DNA of 64,000 bases from NCBI RefSeq assembly GCF_963678635.1, contig NC_087071.1:32912141-32976140 (forward strand), in the 5' to 3' direction. Source of the stretch: Symsagittifera roscoffensis (taxonomy: Eukaryota > Xenacoelomorpha > Acoela > Convolutidae). Position numbers and translations under genes: made by a program. This document shows positions 11,150 to 22,385 of the stretch, in pieces (the stretch's first letter is position 1; the number at the start of each line of letters is the position of its first letter). The notes beneath the pieces are model-generated. The model saw nothing but the letters and a program-made list of their open reading frames with translations, was not told the origin of the DNA and did no database searches.

Positions 11150-13120
11150 ATTATCAAAAAAAGTTTCCATCATAAAGTTTTCATGAACTTCAAATATCTT
11201 CAACCTAATTCGTTTTTCCTTCAAAAGGAAACAAAAATTCCCATTTCCTTGTTCTTTTACAATTTTCCAACTTTATGTTGGCTATGTTTGTAAATTTCCA
11301 CCATTGTACCTTGCTATTTCACTATAATATTACTTTTTATGGAGCCTGTCATTTACAGTTTTCCCACTGACTGTTGGCTGTTTTTTTTTTGTTTGTTCAG
11401 TTTGAAATTGTATTGGTTCAAGTTAACATCCCCCCACAGACCAAGTTAAGATCCTGCACCCCAGAGTTCAATTTGGATTAAATTTTCTATGCGTTGTGTG
11501 CTAAATGCTTCCTTCATTCTGATGAACTAAAACTTCGAAATCAGAACCAAGTTAACATCCTCCCTTCCTTCTAAACGGCTTTGGGCATTTGAGGATGTAA
11601 ACGGGGTTCCATTTTGTTTTGTAAAAAAATTAAACCGTTTCTTTTTACCCTTTTGCTTTCAGTTTCTTATCGTAAGTGTTACGAAGCAGCGTTAAGATTT
11701 TTTATTAGTTATATTTTTGTAAGATGTTATTTTTCTGGCTACGTCCCTGCGAAATGTTACTCCGTTTTTTACCTCTTCTGACCGACTTTGCTTCTCTCCA
11801 CTTTGATGACGTCACCCGATAAAAATATAAGTATGAAAGAACGAAAGAATTCATTTCTCCGAACAAGTGTTAACATGATATCAGCTAACTCAAATTCAAA
11901 GACTCAAACAGAAATAGGTTTGAAAGTCGAAGCATCATTGTCATTTGAAATTGCTGTTAGTTTTTGTTGATAGTACTAATTTTATATATTAGCACAGTTC
12001 ATCTACATGCCCAATTCTACTTCAATTTTGGATGGGCCAATAATTCTATTTAAACTTTAGAAATTTGTCTTTTTTGTAATATATTTTTTTCGTTTTTCTG
12101 AATTATTAGAGATAATAATAGTTCGGAGGTTTGTTCGATTTTTTTTTGTTTTTACTGTAAATTTTTTGCACTCATTCTAAGTGTGCTTTTGAGTCAATTT
12201 TGAAAGCCTGAACCAACATAAGCACCATAACAAAAGTTAAATATACGAGTTTTTTTTTCAGATAGATAACAAAATGATGTCATTATCGTTAAAGGTGGTT
12301 TCTGATTTATCTCAGATATTTTTATCTCATTTTTATACAATGATTGGCAGTGGTGTAAAACTTTATAAAACTTACGTTTTTTATTCCTTTTTAATATACA
12401 GGAATTTTTTTGTGAACAGTGTTTAAACAGATATGCATTATTTATTTAGCTAGCAGCGAAAGAACTGAAACATTAGATAAAATACAGCGTGCATCTAAAC
12501 ATGTCAATAAAAATGTAATTTCTCAAACCTAAGAAAATAGAATTATTATCTGAAAAACACATTTATCTTCTTTCTATCGACACTTGATCAGTGGCAGAAA
12601 GGGGATGTTTTGGGATATTATTTCGGACTGCAATATGGCATAAGTTTGTTCAGTTTCAAAAAACTTTTTTATACCCCTTCCTTCGCCAAAAAATACCAAT
12701 AGAATAATCTTGGTCAGGAGTAACGACGTTATAAGGTGGATGCTCCGTTATTTCAGTTGTTTTGTCTTACTGTTTTTCTGTTTACTGTTTCTGCTTATAA
12801 AACTAGCATAAGTTACCACATATTTCAAATGCAACGTGGTACCATCATACCAAATGTGAAAGACTTCCTCCCTTTAAGATCTAAAAATAATTAATAAAAC
12901 GTTTTCTTTCACTTACAGATTTACACCGCTTATGTTTTTTCGTTTTATATATTTAATTTGTATACATTCAAAAGAAACCAATTCAATATAGTTTATCAAG
13001 TTGTTTTAAACATTTTGGTTGGATAAACGAAACGTTGTACTGAAAAACACTGTAGGTTTATTTGTCCATAAAGTTCTGTAAAATCATTGGCAAAAAACAA
13101 TGAAAAACGATTACTTTTCA
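11150..13120. repeat. gene-free stretch with a foldback-family fragment
   Basis: Between 11,425 and 11,610 are several CCAAGTTAACATCC / GAGGATGTAA words plus CTAAACGGCTTTGGG. The same words form clear inverted repeats at 55,945-56,110. I see no gene in the remainder of 11,150-13,120. A TTTTCAG at ~13,121 could be the acceptor of a 5'UTR intron of the transporter gene that follows. Confidence 0.5.
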
Positions 13121-13184
13121 GATCAATTTTGCGCATGTGATGATTTTACTCAGCTTGGTTTAGTTCAAGCGTGTTTTGTTGAAA

Positions 13185-14261
13185 ATGAACAATGAAAAAT
13201 CTAACCACAATGGAAATAACAGCTATAACAGTAATGTTCTTTCTGAAAACAACAACAACAATATTCTGAGTGGAAACCCGGGTAATTTACGAGAAATTGT
13301 GAAAATGCAACCCAAAAATCATAGATATTTGCGATACTCGTCTTTAGCCATTCTTGCGATCCAAAATGCGACCCTAGTTCTTATCATGCGATATGCCCGC
13401 ACAATGCCGGGCGAAAAGTTCTACGCGACAACAGCGGTTGTCATGGCGGAAGCAGTTAAATTAGTCGCTTGTTTCTTTATTATTTCATACAATGAAGGCG
13501 GTGTCAGAGGTCTAATTCGAGAGCTGGACCGAAATATTATCAATGCACCTATGGATACCCTAAAAGTGGCAGTTCCTGGACTTATTTACACATTCCAAAA
13601 TAATCTGCTCTATGTTGCAGTTTCTAATTTACCAGCAGCCACATTTCAAGTTGTATATCAGATCAAAATTTTAACGACTGCCCTCTTTTCGGTTATAATG
13701 CTGGATAAGAAGTTATCAATTATGCATTGGTTTGCGCTAGTTGTTTTAACAACAGGAGTAGCGATGGTTCAAATTGAAACTACTTTAACTAAAGATACTT
13801 CGAAAGACGATTTGAACTCGAATCAGAATCCAATTTTGGGTTTCGTAGCTGTGTTAATAGCGTGCTTGTCATCAGGATTTGCAGGAGTTTATTTCGAAAA
13901 GATTCTAAAAGGATCTCCTGTTTCAACTTGGTTGAGAAATATCCAGCTTGCCATTTTTGGAATTGTTTTAGGAATGATAGCTGTTTATATTAACGACGGT
14001 GCCAACGTGCTAGCTTTTGGATTCTTTCACGGATACAATCAATATACAATCATGGTCATCCTAAATCAAGCACTGGGCGGACTTGTTGTTGCATTTGTAG
14101 TTAAGTATGCAGATAATATTTTAAAAGGGTTCGCAACCTCAATAGCAATCATCATTTCGTGTGTGTGCTCTATATTTCTATTCAGTTTCGAAGTGTCGGC
14201 CGTTTTTCTAATGGGTGCTACGCTTGTTATTGGTTCTGTATGTCTCTACAGTAGTCGGTGA
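13185..14261 (+). CDS. UDP-sugar transporter, SLC35A2/A3-like, single-exon CDS
   Basis: A 358-residue multi-pass Golgi/ER nucleotide-sugar antiporter of the drug/metabolite transporter superfamily, exchanging UDP-galactose or UDP-GlcNAc for UMP (family knowledge). About ten hydrophobic segments are visible. Hallmarks are ATTAVVMAEAVKL near residue 80, YTFQNNLLYVAVSNLPAATF, QVVYQIKILTTA, GFAGVYFEKILKGS..S.WLRNIQL, and NQALGG..VAFVVKYADNI followed by LKGFATS. I chose the first ATG (13,185); the open frame extends slightly further upstream without another ATG. An Asn-rich N-terminal tail of ~45 residues precedes the first membrane segment. The size is between human SLC35A3 and A2. No intron interrupts it, unlike its neighbours. 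SLC35A2 versus A3 cannot be decided by eye. Confidence 0.93.
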   Translation: MNNEKSNHNGNNSYNSNVLSENNNNNILSGNPGNLREIVKMQPKNHRYLRYSSLAILAIQNATLVLIMRYARTMPGEKFYATTAVVMAEAVKLVACFFIISYNEGGVRGLIRELDRNIINAPMDTLKVAVPGLIYTFQNNLLYVAVSNLPAATFQVVYQIKILTTALFSVIMLDKKLSIMHWFALVVLTTGVAMVQIETTLTKDTSKDDLNSNQNPILGFVAVLIACLSSGFAGVYFEKILKGSPVSTWLRNIQLAIFGIVLGMIAVYINDGANVLAFGFFHGYNQYTIMVILNQALGGLVVAFVVKYADNILKGFATSIAIIISCVCSIFLFSFEVSAVFLMGATLVIGSVCLYSSR

Positions 14262-16489
14262 TGAATATAATTTAATTCAAAATTTGCTCAAAAGGACCAA
14301 TCACTAATAATAGTATGACGATTATCAAATACTTGGAATTTAATTAATTTTTCTTTTGCATTTGAGTAATTTATGTGATCACGGATTTTGAAGAGTTTTG
14401 ATAAATTGACATTTTAGAAAAAAAAATTTGATCGAAACCTTCGCGTGGATAAGAGCAGTCACAGATCTGGACCTTCATTGTTCATTTTAGCTTCGAATTC
14501 TCGACAGTAGACGGCATAATTTTTTATCGATAAATCATATTATTGAAAGAATTTTTCTATAAAGTTACCACTCTTTTGGAAACTGGGCAGCCATTTTGCC
14601 GAGACCCGTAGAAGTTAGAAACCAAATTTGAACGACCAAAATTGAGGGGAAACGCAATTGAATTTGAATTGTCTGTCTTTCGTTTGTCTGCTCAAGTTTT
14701 GTCCGCTTAGTTGCCCTATCACGGTTGTTGATTGTGCTGTTAGCGACTTTCACTAAAATTGCTAGTGATAGTGTTGGTCAAAGTAGTTTCAGGGGGGACT
14801 TAAACTTTTTGAAATATTTTTTTTTCGGCTCAACTGGTGTTTAGTCAAAGATTGTCAGCTTAGTTGCCCCATCACTGATTTTTTTTTGCTTTGCTGTAAG
14901 CAGCTCTCATTGTGAAAGTGTGGTTGTAGTTTCAGGAGAGACTTAATTTCTGGGGGACTTAATTAAATCGGCTCAACTTGTCTGATCACTGACTGTCGGC
15001 TTCGTTTAGCCTTAAGCTTTATTCCGTTATTAATTTGATCTACAATTGTCTGACAGGTTTGCCTAGAAGGAACTTGTATCGAACGAGACATTCGAATTTT
15101 TTTAAACTTAGATAGACCTAATTTTTTCTCAACATTTTTTACTTTTTTTGACTTTTGTTTGTGTTGTTTCGTGGGAGGTGCGAAGCTCCGATCCGCCTCT
15201 GGTTTTAGTGTCAGTGTTGATTTGTCTAGGAGGGAAAGAAAATCATTGATGAAATTGAAGGAGATGGATCCTGATAATAGCTTATGGTGCTGTTGCACCG
15301 AAAGACGTTTGCATTCAGTGTGTCGGTGATCTATGTAGCTGATATTCGGGGCTCTGTTACGACTTGCAGAGCTGCGTATTGAACGGTTTTAGAGGTGAAC
15401 TTTTGGTGGCAGCTGAATAAAAATAGTCACTTAAAAACAATGCATTTGGAAAGCACAAAATGAAGCGAAGTAATCATCAAATAATCAATGAAATTCAGAC
15501 CATTACATTAAAAAATTCCTGTCAGCTTTGTCTTCTATCTCTAGCTGGTCCACTACTGCCTTACAATTTAACTTGATCCAATGTCTGCTGGTGCATCGTT
15601 AATTTATTTTCCGTTCCGCAGTTTCTTCCAGCTGGCTCAGCCCACCAAAGTTTACTTTCTTTACTCTGCTGTCGTCGGGCTTTCATATCATGTGTGATAG
15701 CCATTCCATACTTTGTTTTTCGATTTTCATTCGTATTGATGTATTTGGGCAGTTCTTTTCTCACATTCCATCTATTTTTTAAATTTCTTTTAGTGGCGCT
15801 TATTTCTTGGAATTCTACGCATATCGGTAAAATTTGTCAATATTTTTTGTGTTCTGTTGATTTTCTGACACTTTCCATGTGCGTATTTGGCAATTGATCA
15901 TCGTGCTTGAGTCCTTTTTGTTAACCGTGAGTTTTTAAGACGCTTTTTGACCTTGTTCCGTGCCCCCATTTCGTGTTGAATGCGTGACTTAGTTCCTCCA
16001 GACTCCACAATTATAGCCTGCGGGTTGTTTTAGGAGGTGCTTGGTTCGGCTATTGCCGGGCTACTCCCTTCCATAAAAAGGTACTGGATACGACTTCTTG
16101 CGTTATCAATTTCGTTTCCTCTTTTTGAGGCTTTGTTGTTTGTAGAGTCGCTCTCCACCAACTGGTATGTCCCACATCCGGAAAGCTAGTGATATTAAAT
16201 TGTCGTCCTTCACATACGTATTGTTTTTGATTGTCTGCTGATTAACCAGTCTCGTAAAAACCGACTTATGCTTAGTGCTCACGCGTTTCCGCAGATCTTT
16301 TTTTTTCGCTCATTTGACTCATCGAAAAAATGGCGTCTAAATGATCACGAGTTAGATCAAGGTCAAGCAATGTATTCATGCCGTAATCGATTCCGTTTTC
16401 CTGATCGGAGTGAAAATATTAGACAAACTTCTTTTGCAGGACGGGCATAATCTGCATGTTCAGATCTTGTTTTGAGACATCAGATTAAA
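14262..16489. other. gene-poor stretch, possible LINE remnant
   Basis: No intact gene. On the minus strand at 15,561-15,780 a 67-codon reading contains YINTNENRKTKY and MKARRQQ. This faintly recalls the end of the L1/Tx1-type LINE endonuclease, where an xNENxxTxY..W...KA..RG pattern is common. It is short and stopped on both sides. At 15,174-15,200 a GCGAAGCTCCGATCCGCC word resembles the SINE tail. 15,950-16,450 is somewhat GC-richer but has no open frame. Confidence 0.3.
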
Positions 16490-16840
16490 GGCTGTTGTGC
16501 ACTTTCAGATTCTAAAACATAGCCAACAGATGGTTGGAAAAGTGTAGAAGACCAAGGAGACCGGAAAAAAAATGGAAATAAGATATTTCAAGTCCATTTT
16601 TGAAACTAGAAGCTATAAATTCTTTGGTGACCTTACAATTTTGCTGTTCGATAGTGGAGTTTGCCTTCATTTTAACAAAGGAAATGCTTTGAATTTAAAA
16701 ATAAATAGAAAATCAAAGTGCAAAATAACAACCAATTTGAACGTGAACAAACTTGAGACTTTTCCATTAAAAAACAAAAAAAAAATCATCAAGATCTCTA
16801 TATCTCTATATAAGTGCATTTGGTTGGCTTTTCAGGTTTG
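16490..16840 (-). repeat. inverted copy of S3-type repeat
   Basis: GTTCGATAGTGGAGTTTGCC at ~16,650 is the exact complement of the S3 word at ~9,500. ACATAGCCAACAGATGGTTGG at its left end is the complement of words at 11,262-11,290 and ~20,030. The copy ends less than 100 bp before the cyclophilin start codon, so it may overlap that gene's promoter. Confidence 0.65.
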
Positions 16841-16926
16841 TTTCTGACTTGACTTTGTTTTATGGTGGATGTGGTAAGCTTGAACAAACTTTGTTAACCT
16901 TGAGTGGCTCAAAAATAATTTGAAGA

Positions 16927-17056
16927 ATGCCCGTGAACACTTATTTCGACATCACAATTGGAGGGGAAGCTGCGGGCAGAATCACTATGGAGTTGCGGGA
17001 TGATGTGGTTCCGAAAACTGTCGAGAACTTCAAACTTCTCTGTACAGGAGAAAAAG
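16927..17056 (+). CDS. PPIA: cyclophilin A-type peptidyl-prolyl isomerase, exon 1
   Basis: Start of a complete four-exon cyclophilin gene (total 163 codons plus stop; human PPIA has 165 residues). The enzyme catalyses cis-trans isomerisation of prolyl bonds, mainly in the cytosol. Exon 1 encodes the canonical N terminus: [37 protein letters not shown]. It starts at the ATG 16,927 and ends at AAAAAG|GTTGGA with one base of a Gly codon (phase 1). There is no signal peptide, consistent with the cytosolic form. Confidence 0.93.
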
Positions 17057-17902
17057 GTTGGACCGAAATTTAAAAGAGTTTTTGACTTTTTTATGTCGTG
17101 ATTGGGTAAACATGCAGTTGGAGTTGAAAGTTCAACATGGAAGTTGAGCTTGAAACATTTCATCTCTCTCGTAAGTTTTTGTTATTCTGTAACAACGCCT
17201 AGTTTTTAAACAAATTACGAAGGGGCATAAGGGACATCCAAATGGACGATTAGGACTTTTTTTTTTAGAAAACTGTATCTGAGAAATACAAAGTTTTTGG
17301 CTGGAAAATTCATTTTTGAGCTGCCCTGGATTGAGTGAAATTTCAAGCCATGTGTTTGTTAATTTGTAGAAAAAAATAAAAGTTGATTTAAATCAAGTTT
17401 TAAAAAGGCGGCAGAGGGCAAAATAATCCGAAAAGGGCGAAATTCGAAAAATGATATTTCAGCAGAACGAAGAGAGAAGTGTGTTTGCCCTACTAATTAT
17501 AATGTCTCTGAAGAATTTACAGCGAGATCTGATGTCTAACTGAGTCTGACTCTGAATACTAGTACATTTTTAAAATAAAATTCACAGCTATCTCGAATTT
17601 CAAACACAGTATGTTTTAATTTCCTCGTTGGTTATATCAACTATGTTCAGAATTATATCCAAGCAATCACGATGTTGCATCGATAAGGTCCTTTTCTTTT
17701 CTCGAACTAAAAAAGTAGCTTTCAAATTTGATCCATTGAAATCAAATTCAACTCCAGCATCTGGATGTGTCCATCTACGATTAGTGTAATAATTGACTGG
17801 TATCCACCAATGTTTTGAGAACACTTCATACACCGGCATATTGGTCACGTTTTTGTTTTCAAATGGTAACGCGCCAAAATAGCTTAAGTTCCTGTGTTCC
17901 AG

Positions 17903-18006
17903 GTTATGGCTACCAGGATTCCATTTTTCACCGCATCATCCCTGGCTTCATGTGTCAAGGGGGAGACTTCACCCGTCACAATGGAACAGGCGGCAAGAGT
18001 ATATGG
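17903..18006 (+). CDS. PPIA: cyclophilin A, exon 2
   Basis: Follows the acceptor TGTTCCAG. Encodes the catalytic core: [15 protein letters not shown] holds the catalytic Arg and the Phe/Met/Gln positions of the active site, followed by GTGGKSI. It ends at ATATGG|GTCAGT in phase 0. The last residue is Trp where cyclophilins nearly always have Tyr (GGKSIYGEKF); the alternative donor position would break the frame, so the Trp seems real. Confidence 0.92.
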
Positions 18007-18229
18007 GTCAGTCAATTCAAAGTTACTCCAATCTTAGAAAGAAAACAAAAATAAACTATAGGATCCTCGTAGTGACCAATTTTTTCTTTTCTTTCTCTCT
18101 CTCTCGCGTAGCCTAAATATGAAAAAAAAAAACTTTTTTTATTTTTCAGTTAAAAAGCATAGCTCTTGTAAAGTTTCTATTTAAGCTTCAAGTGTAGACT
18201 TAGAGTAGATCAGCTGATCATTTTATCTA

Positions 18230-18330
18230 CCCATTCCAAGGGTTTCAATAATCCAAAGGTAGCGCAATCGGGTACTAGCCTTTTTTCTCGTTAATAACTT
18301 TGTTCACAGAATGGTCAAAATCAAAAATGG
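18230..18330 (+). repeat. dispersed repeat S2, copy in cyclophilin intron 2
   Basis: GCAATCGGGTACTAGCC, then TTAATAACTTTGTTCACAG, AATGGTCAA. The same blocks occur at 10,516-10,580, 21,893-21,980 and 55,785-55,860. The last two begin with the palindrome ACCCTTGC(N5)GCAAGGGT or a close variant. Confidence 0.7.
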
Positions 18331-18386
18331 TAAATTTAAGATCCGTTCAAAATGAATTCTAATTTTTGTGTCTCTATGTTTTTTTT

Positions 18387-18448
18387 GGTCTGGTGGTAAT
18401 TAATACGCCTGTGACGGCAAAGGTCTTAAGTTCGAATCTGAGACGACC
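18387..18448 (+). ncRNA. tRNA-like sequence (probably SINE-derived)
   Basis: GGTCTGGTGGTAATTAATAC looks like an acceptor start plus D-arm, and TTAAGTTCGAATCTGAG like a T-arm/B box; the ends GGTC and GACC pair. At ~62 nt it is shorter than a real tRNA and the anticodon stem is weak, so a pol III promoter remnant is more likely than a tRNA gene. Confidence 0.35.
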
Positions 18449-19589
18449 TTTTTTTTGAACGAAAAATTCGTTTCAAAAAAAATTGTCGGCTTATGATTTG
18501 AATGCCTATTTATCGGCTTATTGTTATTTGTAGCCACATCGTATAATTGTTTTTTTTGCTGAACGCAATTTACAGTGTAGTTGCTTGTAGAGTTTTGATT
18601 TACTTTTGCTGTTTGTAATTTTGTATGTTTATTGTTTTACCTTCTTCTGCCTACATGATTTCAGCTCATACTTCATCAGCTTAGTGGCCGCCTAATTTTG
18701 AATCGTTTGAAGGGAAAAAATATTATGATACAGACAAATTGCTACAATATTACTAGAAATTATCGTTCAAGTTCTACATTACATTATTTTCATCACCGGC
18801 CTTTTTTTCTCTTTTTTGGCTGGATAGGTTTCGGCCTATATTATATCGGCCTAATGGCCTCATATTGCGTTTTTCAACAAGCCAAAAAACATGCTCTTTC
18901 TAGATCGCTCAAATTGCGTATATCTTAAAAGAAATAGTTGTTCATGTTTTTCATGCAAACATTTTTTTTGTGGCTTGATAGGTTTCGCCTGTATTGTATA
19001 GGCTTAATGGCGTCATTGTGCGTCTTTTGATGAGTTAAATAATTAGAGCATGTGTGTGTGTTTTGAGGGTGAAGGGGGACTTTTAACTTTTTATACGTCA
19101 TAAGTCTTGTTTATTATTTGTCGGCTGGAAGGTTTTCTGCGAAGGACTTTCGGCTTTGTTACCACTTGGATTTTTTTAGATGCGATTTTTACATTCGATT
19201 GTCTTGGCATGTTTTTGCTTCAAAAGTAGCCTGGTTCATTTTGATAGATCTGGCTTTTCAACATTTTCGATTTTTTTTCGATTTAGCGGCTTTCTGTCTT
19301 TGTATAGCAAATGGTGCGAAGCACAGCTTCGCCTCTGTGTGTAATTGATACTCTTGGATGAATTAGTTCTTCTTCTGATTTGATCCACTTGGGGTACTAA
19401 GCACAGCAAAACCTTACTCATTAACGAGCTTTGTGAGCGTTATGAGTTTAGATGAAACAATTTTTTAATTGGAGCTAATTCATTAAAGTTTGCTAATAAG
19501 CTTAGTATATTTGAATGACGTTTTTTTTCGTTTTTGCTGAATTCTTAAGTTTTCAATTTATTGTGATTTTTGAACCAGTTCAAGGCAGT

Positions 19590-20060
19590 TATTAAGAGTA
19601 ATAAACGTAGTGAAGACTTTTATATAGGTCTTGCTGATTTTTTTGTTTTTTTTTTTGAGGAAAAAGTCTTAAAATATTGATGCACTTAGGTATAATGCAC
19701 TTTTTGAGTTCAATTGAAATTCATCTGCTGAAAGTGACGTAAATAGCACTCTCCAAATACGAAAGTGGAAAAAGCGCGAAAAAACGTGAACGATTTCTAG
19801 TTTCGAAAGTGGAATTTATTTTTAAGATTCCCAGCGTAATAAAAACATTACCTATTGATCCAATTTTCTCAAGTTGGGTTCATGTTATCAAAAAAGTGCC
19901 AATCATAAATTGTTTTAATAATTCAAAGAGCTTAAAGGGCATCTATTTTTTCTTTGAAATTCGAAAGTTGAGATTTTTTCACGAAAGTTATTGTTTTTTT
20001 ATGTATGCTTGCGTTCATTACTTTTTTCTTCCAATCTTCGATTGGCTATGTTTTGCGTGA
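19590..20060 (+). repeat. dispersed repeat S3, uninterrupted copy
   Basis: Shares with 9,690-9,975 the ordered words TTATATAGGTC, GAGGAAAAAGTCTTAA, TTTCGAAAGTGGAATTTA, TTCCCAGCG, CCAATTTTCTCAAGTTGGG, and continues through GTGCCAATCATAAATTG. It shows the site that SINE copy B interrupts elsewhere. Ends near CGATTGGCTATGTTTTG. Confidence 0.7.
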
Positions 20061-20389
20061 AACCGGGATATTGGGGCATGGGTTTAAAAACTAAACACAT
20101 AAAAGTGCATTTCGTTTTTTCTAGCTTTTTCAATAGTTCTTCAAATGAATTGCCCCAAAACGCGGTAAATCCATGACATGATTACTTGATTTACCGGAGT
20201 TGGTTCACAATTTCAATAAATTTGATTTCTCAATGAATTAAGGACAATTCAAGATTGTGTCAACCACCTTGACCAACTTGAATGAGTCCAAACTGCTCGA
20301 AATGACAGAAAGGAACTATTGTTTATTCTGTGTAATTTATTCTGCCCGGTTTTGGTTGCCTCAAAGAAAGCTTTTTAGTGGTCAAATTT

Positions 20390-20940
20390 GGTATCATTTA
20401 AAAACCCTTTCAGCCGTGATTAAGATTCAAAGTTTTTGGAAAGAATTGTCATTTTCGAGAAAAACTTCTGTTTTTCATACTAAATGATAATATTTATATA
20501 TGAAACTGACTCTCACTTTAATTTGAATGCATTTTTTACATCAGTTAAGCTTTTATTTGAAAACAAAAATGACGAAAAATGTAAAAAAAACTACTGTGCT
20601 TTTTTGTTCCAGCCTTCGAAAATGTTGAGGAACCTTGTATTCGGGTGTGTTTTTGCTTTTTCTTTTTTCTTCTTCAAGCAAAATCAGCTGCCACAAATAA
20701 TCATCCGTGAGAGTTGTGGTATATCATTTTAAAGCCTTTTCAGTCCAGTTTTTTTTTCATTTAATTGGTGTTCATTTTTTGAAAGCAAATTTTTGTCAAT
20801 CATGCTCAATTCACTAATTCTCTACGAGATTGTATAATTCTCGAATCATACCACCCACTAAAAGTGACACTAATTTGTTTATGAATATAGTCGGAACATT
20901 CTGTGCTTCTAGCACACTAACCGGTTATCCTGGTTTAGAA
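20390..20940 (+). repeat. repeat S4 block, shared by cyclophilin introns 2 and 3
   Basis: Words such as CCCTTTCAGCCGTGATT (20,403) and ACTAACCGGTTATCCTGG (20,915), in order, recur in the next intron at 23,330-23,350 and 23,636-23,660. This implies that part of one intron was copied into the other or that both took the same element. Confidence 0.55.
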
Positions 20941-21090
20941 TTGGAATTGTTTAGCGTTGTGCATTTGAGTCTGATTGAGCAACAGTTCAAGTTATTATCT
21001 TTCTTCTGAATCGATTTGGGGTGCGAAAGGGCACGTTTTTTTCCAGTTCCGCATTTTAATGGTTGATGAATAATTGTATTTCTCATGCAG

Positions 21091-21256
21091 GGTGAGAAAT
21101 TTGCGGACGAAAACTTCACGCTGAAACATACTGGAAAGGGCATACTCTCTATGGCCAATTGTGGACCTAACACTAATGGCTCTCAATTCTTCCTCTGCAC
21201 CGCCAAGACATCATGGTTGGATGGAAAACACGTGGTGTTCGGCAAGGTTGTAGATG
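21091..21256 (+). CDS. PPIA: cyclophilin A, exon 3
   Basis: Follows TCTCATGCAG; reads [33 protein letters not shown], then [17 protein letters not shown], including the cyclosporin-binding Trp and the active-site His. Ends at GATG|GTAAGG in phase 1. The 3.1-kb intron before it carries S2, S3, S4 and tRNA-like repeats. Confidence 0.93.
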
Positions 21257-21689
21257 GTAAGGAACTATAAGGGATATCGGGTCTGTTAGATAATTTAGAG
21301 AAATATGTTTCACTCTGATCATCCTTAAAAATTTGCGACTGTTTGATGATTGAATGCATTTTTTGAATTGTTGTTTTTTTAGTGTTTTTGGACGTTGCCG
21401 AGAAATATGTTTTTTTTTGCATTTCAGAAGTGAAGTTGGAGATCCTTTTTATTCATTAAATTGAGAAAATGTGGCTGTTTTTTTGTCGAAGTTAGCCGAA
21501 GTGAAAGGAACTACTCGGATATTTTTTACGACCATCTGTGATTTTTTCTTGTTTTTAGTTTTGAAACGATCGAACAGACAGCATTCAAAAATATTAATCT
21601 TAACCTATCCTTAAATTATTTAAATGAAACCCACGTAACATTGGGTATTCACTCTCATCACGTTCGTCTAAGTTGAAAGTTCTAAGTGT

Positions 21690-21980
21690 CAATGAATAAG
21701 TTCAATTCAAATTCATTTAATGAAAGTGAGGCAGTTTGTGCTCTCGAATACAATGCTTCTTTATCCAATTTTCTCTAATTGGGTTAGTTTTAATTATTGT
21801 AAGTCAAACTATCATAAACGATTTTTTTTTGAAATTCCAAGAGTTTAAATGAGATAATTTTCTTGAACAGAAATGTGAAAACTCTCTCGGCTATATTTTT
21901 ACCCTTGTGATAAGCAAGGGTTTTGCAACCGGGTACTAGATTTTTTTTCCGTGAATAACTTAGGTCACAGAATGGTAAAT
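21690..21980 (+). repeat. S3-S2 composite copy, truncated
   Basis: S3 end words (CCAATTTTCTCTAATTGGG) are followed by an S2 block beginning with ACCCTTGTGATAAGCAAGGGT and ending GTCACAGAATGG. Order and spacing agree with the 9,690-10,640 composite after removal of its SINE. Confidence 0.6.
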
Positions 21981-22214
21981 GTCTAGAAAGTTTGAAAAGC
22001 AAGTTTACAAATATGCAGTTTATGCAGCGTACTTGTTTTGCTGTATAGGACTTGCATTTTAGCGGTAAGATGCAAATCTTTTTTTGATTTTTTTTACTGA
22101 AAATACTTCGGCTGTTTTTGAGCTTAAGTATCGGCTTTAATTCTGTCGGCTTATTTGGCTAATAATTTTTTAAATTTGTTTCCAGCCTTTTTTGGATTTA
22201 ATTCAACTTCAATT

Positions 22215-22385
22215 AGGTATGTTTGGATTTTTGAAATGACTTCTCCGACCTTATTTGAAAACGTCAGAATTAAGAACAGCAAACTCGATGAAAACATTCC
22301 AAAAAAATTTCGAGACTTTTTTTATGATTGTTTCTAACGTTTTCAAATAAGGTCGGAAAAGTGATTTCAAAAATGCAAACAACAA
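22215..22385. mobile_element. foldback/MITE-like element with ~37-46-bp inverted ends
   Basis: Left arm 22,228-22,265 and right arm 22,336-22,373 are complements with about two mismatches over 37 bp (GACCTTATTTGAAAACGT against ACGTTTTCAAATAAGGTC). Weaker pairing extends outward. The two small ORFs here, one on each strand, read nearly the same peptide only because of this symmetry. Confidence 0.7.

Noticed and set aside
14963-15298. 111-codon minus-strand basic ORF
   Set aside because: No domain, overlaps a SINE-tail-like word, and has no splice or promoter context.
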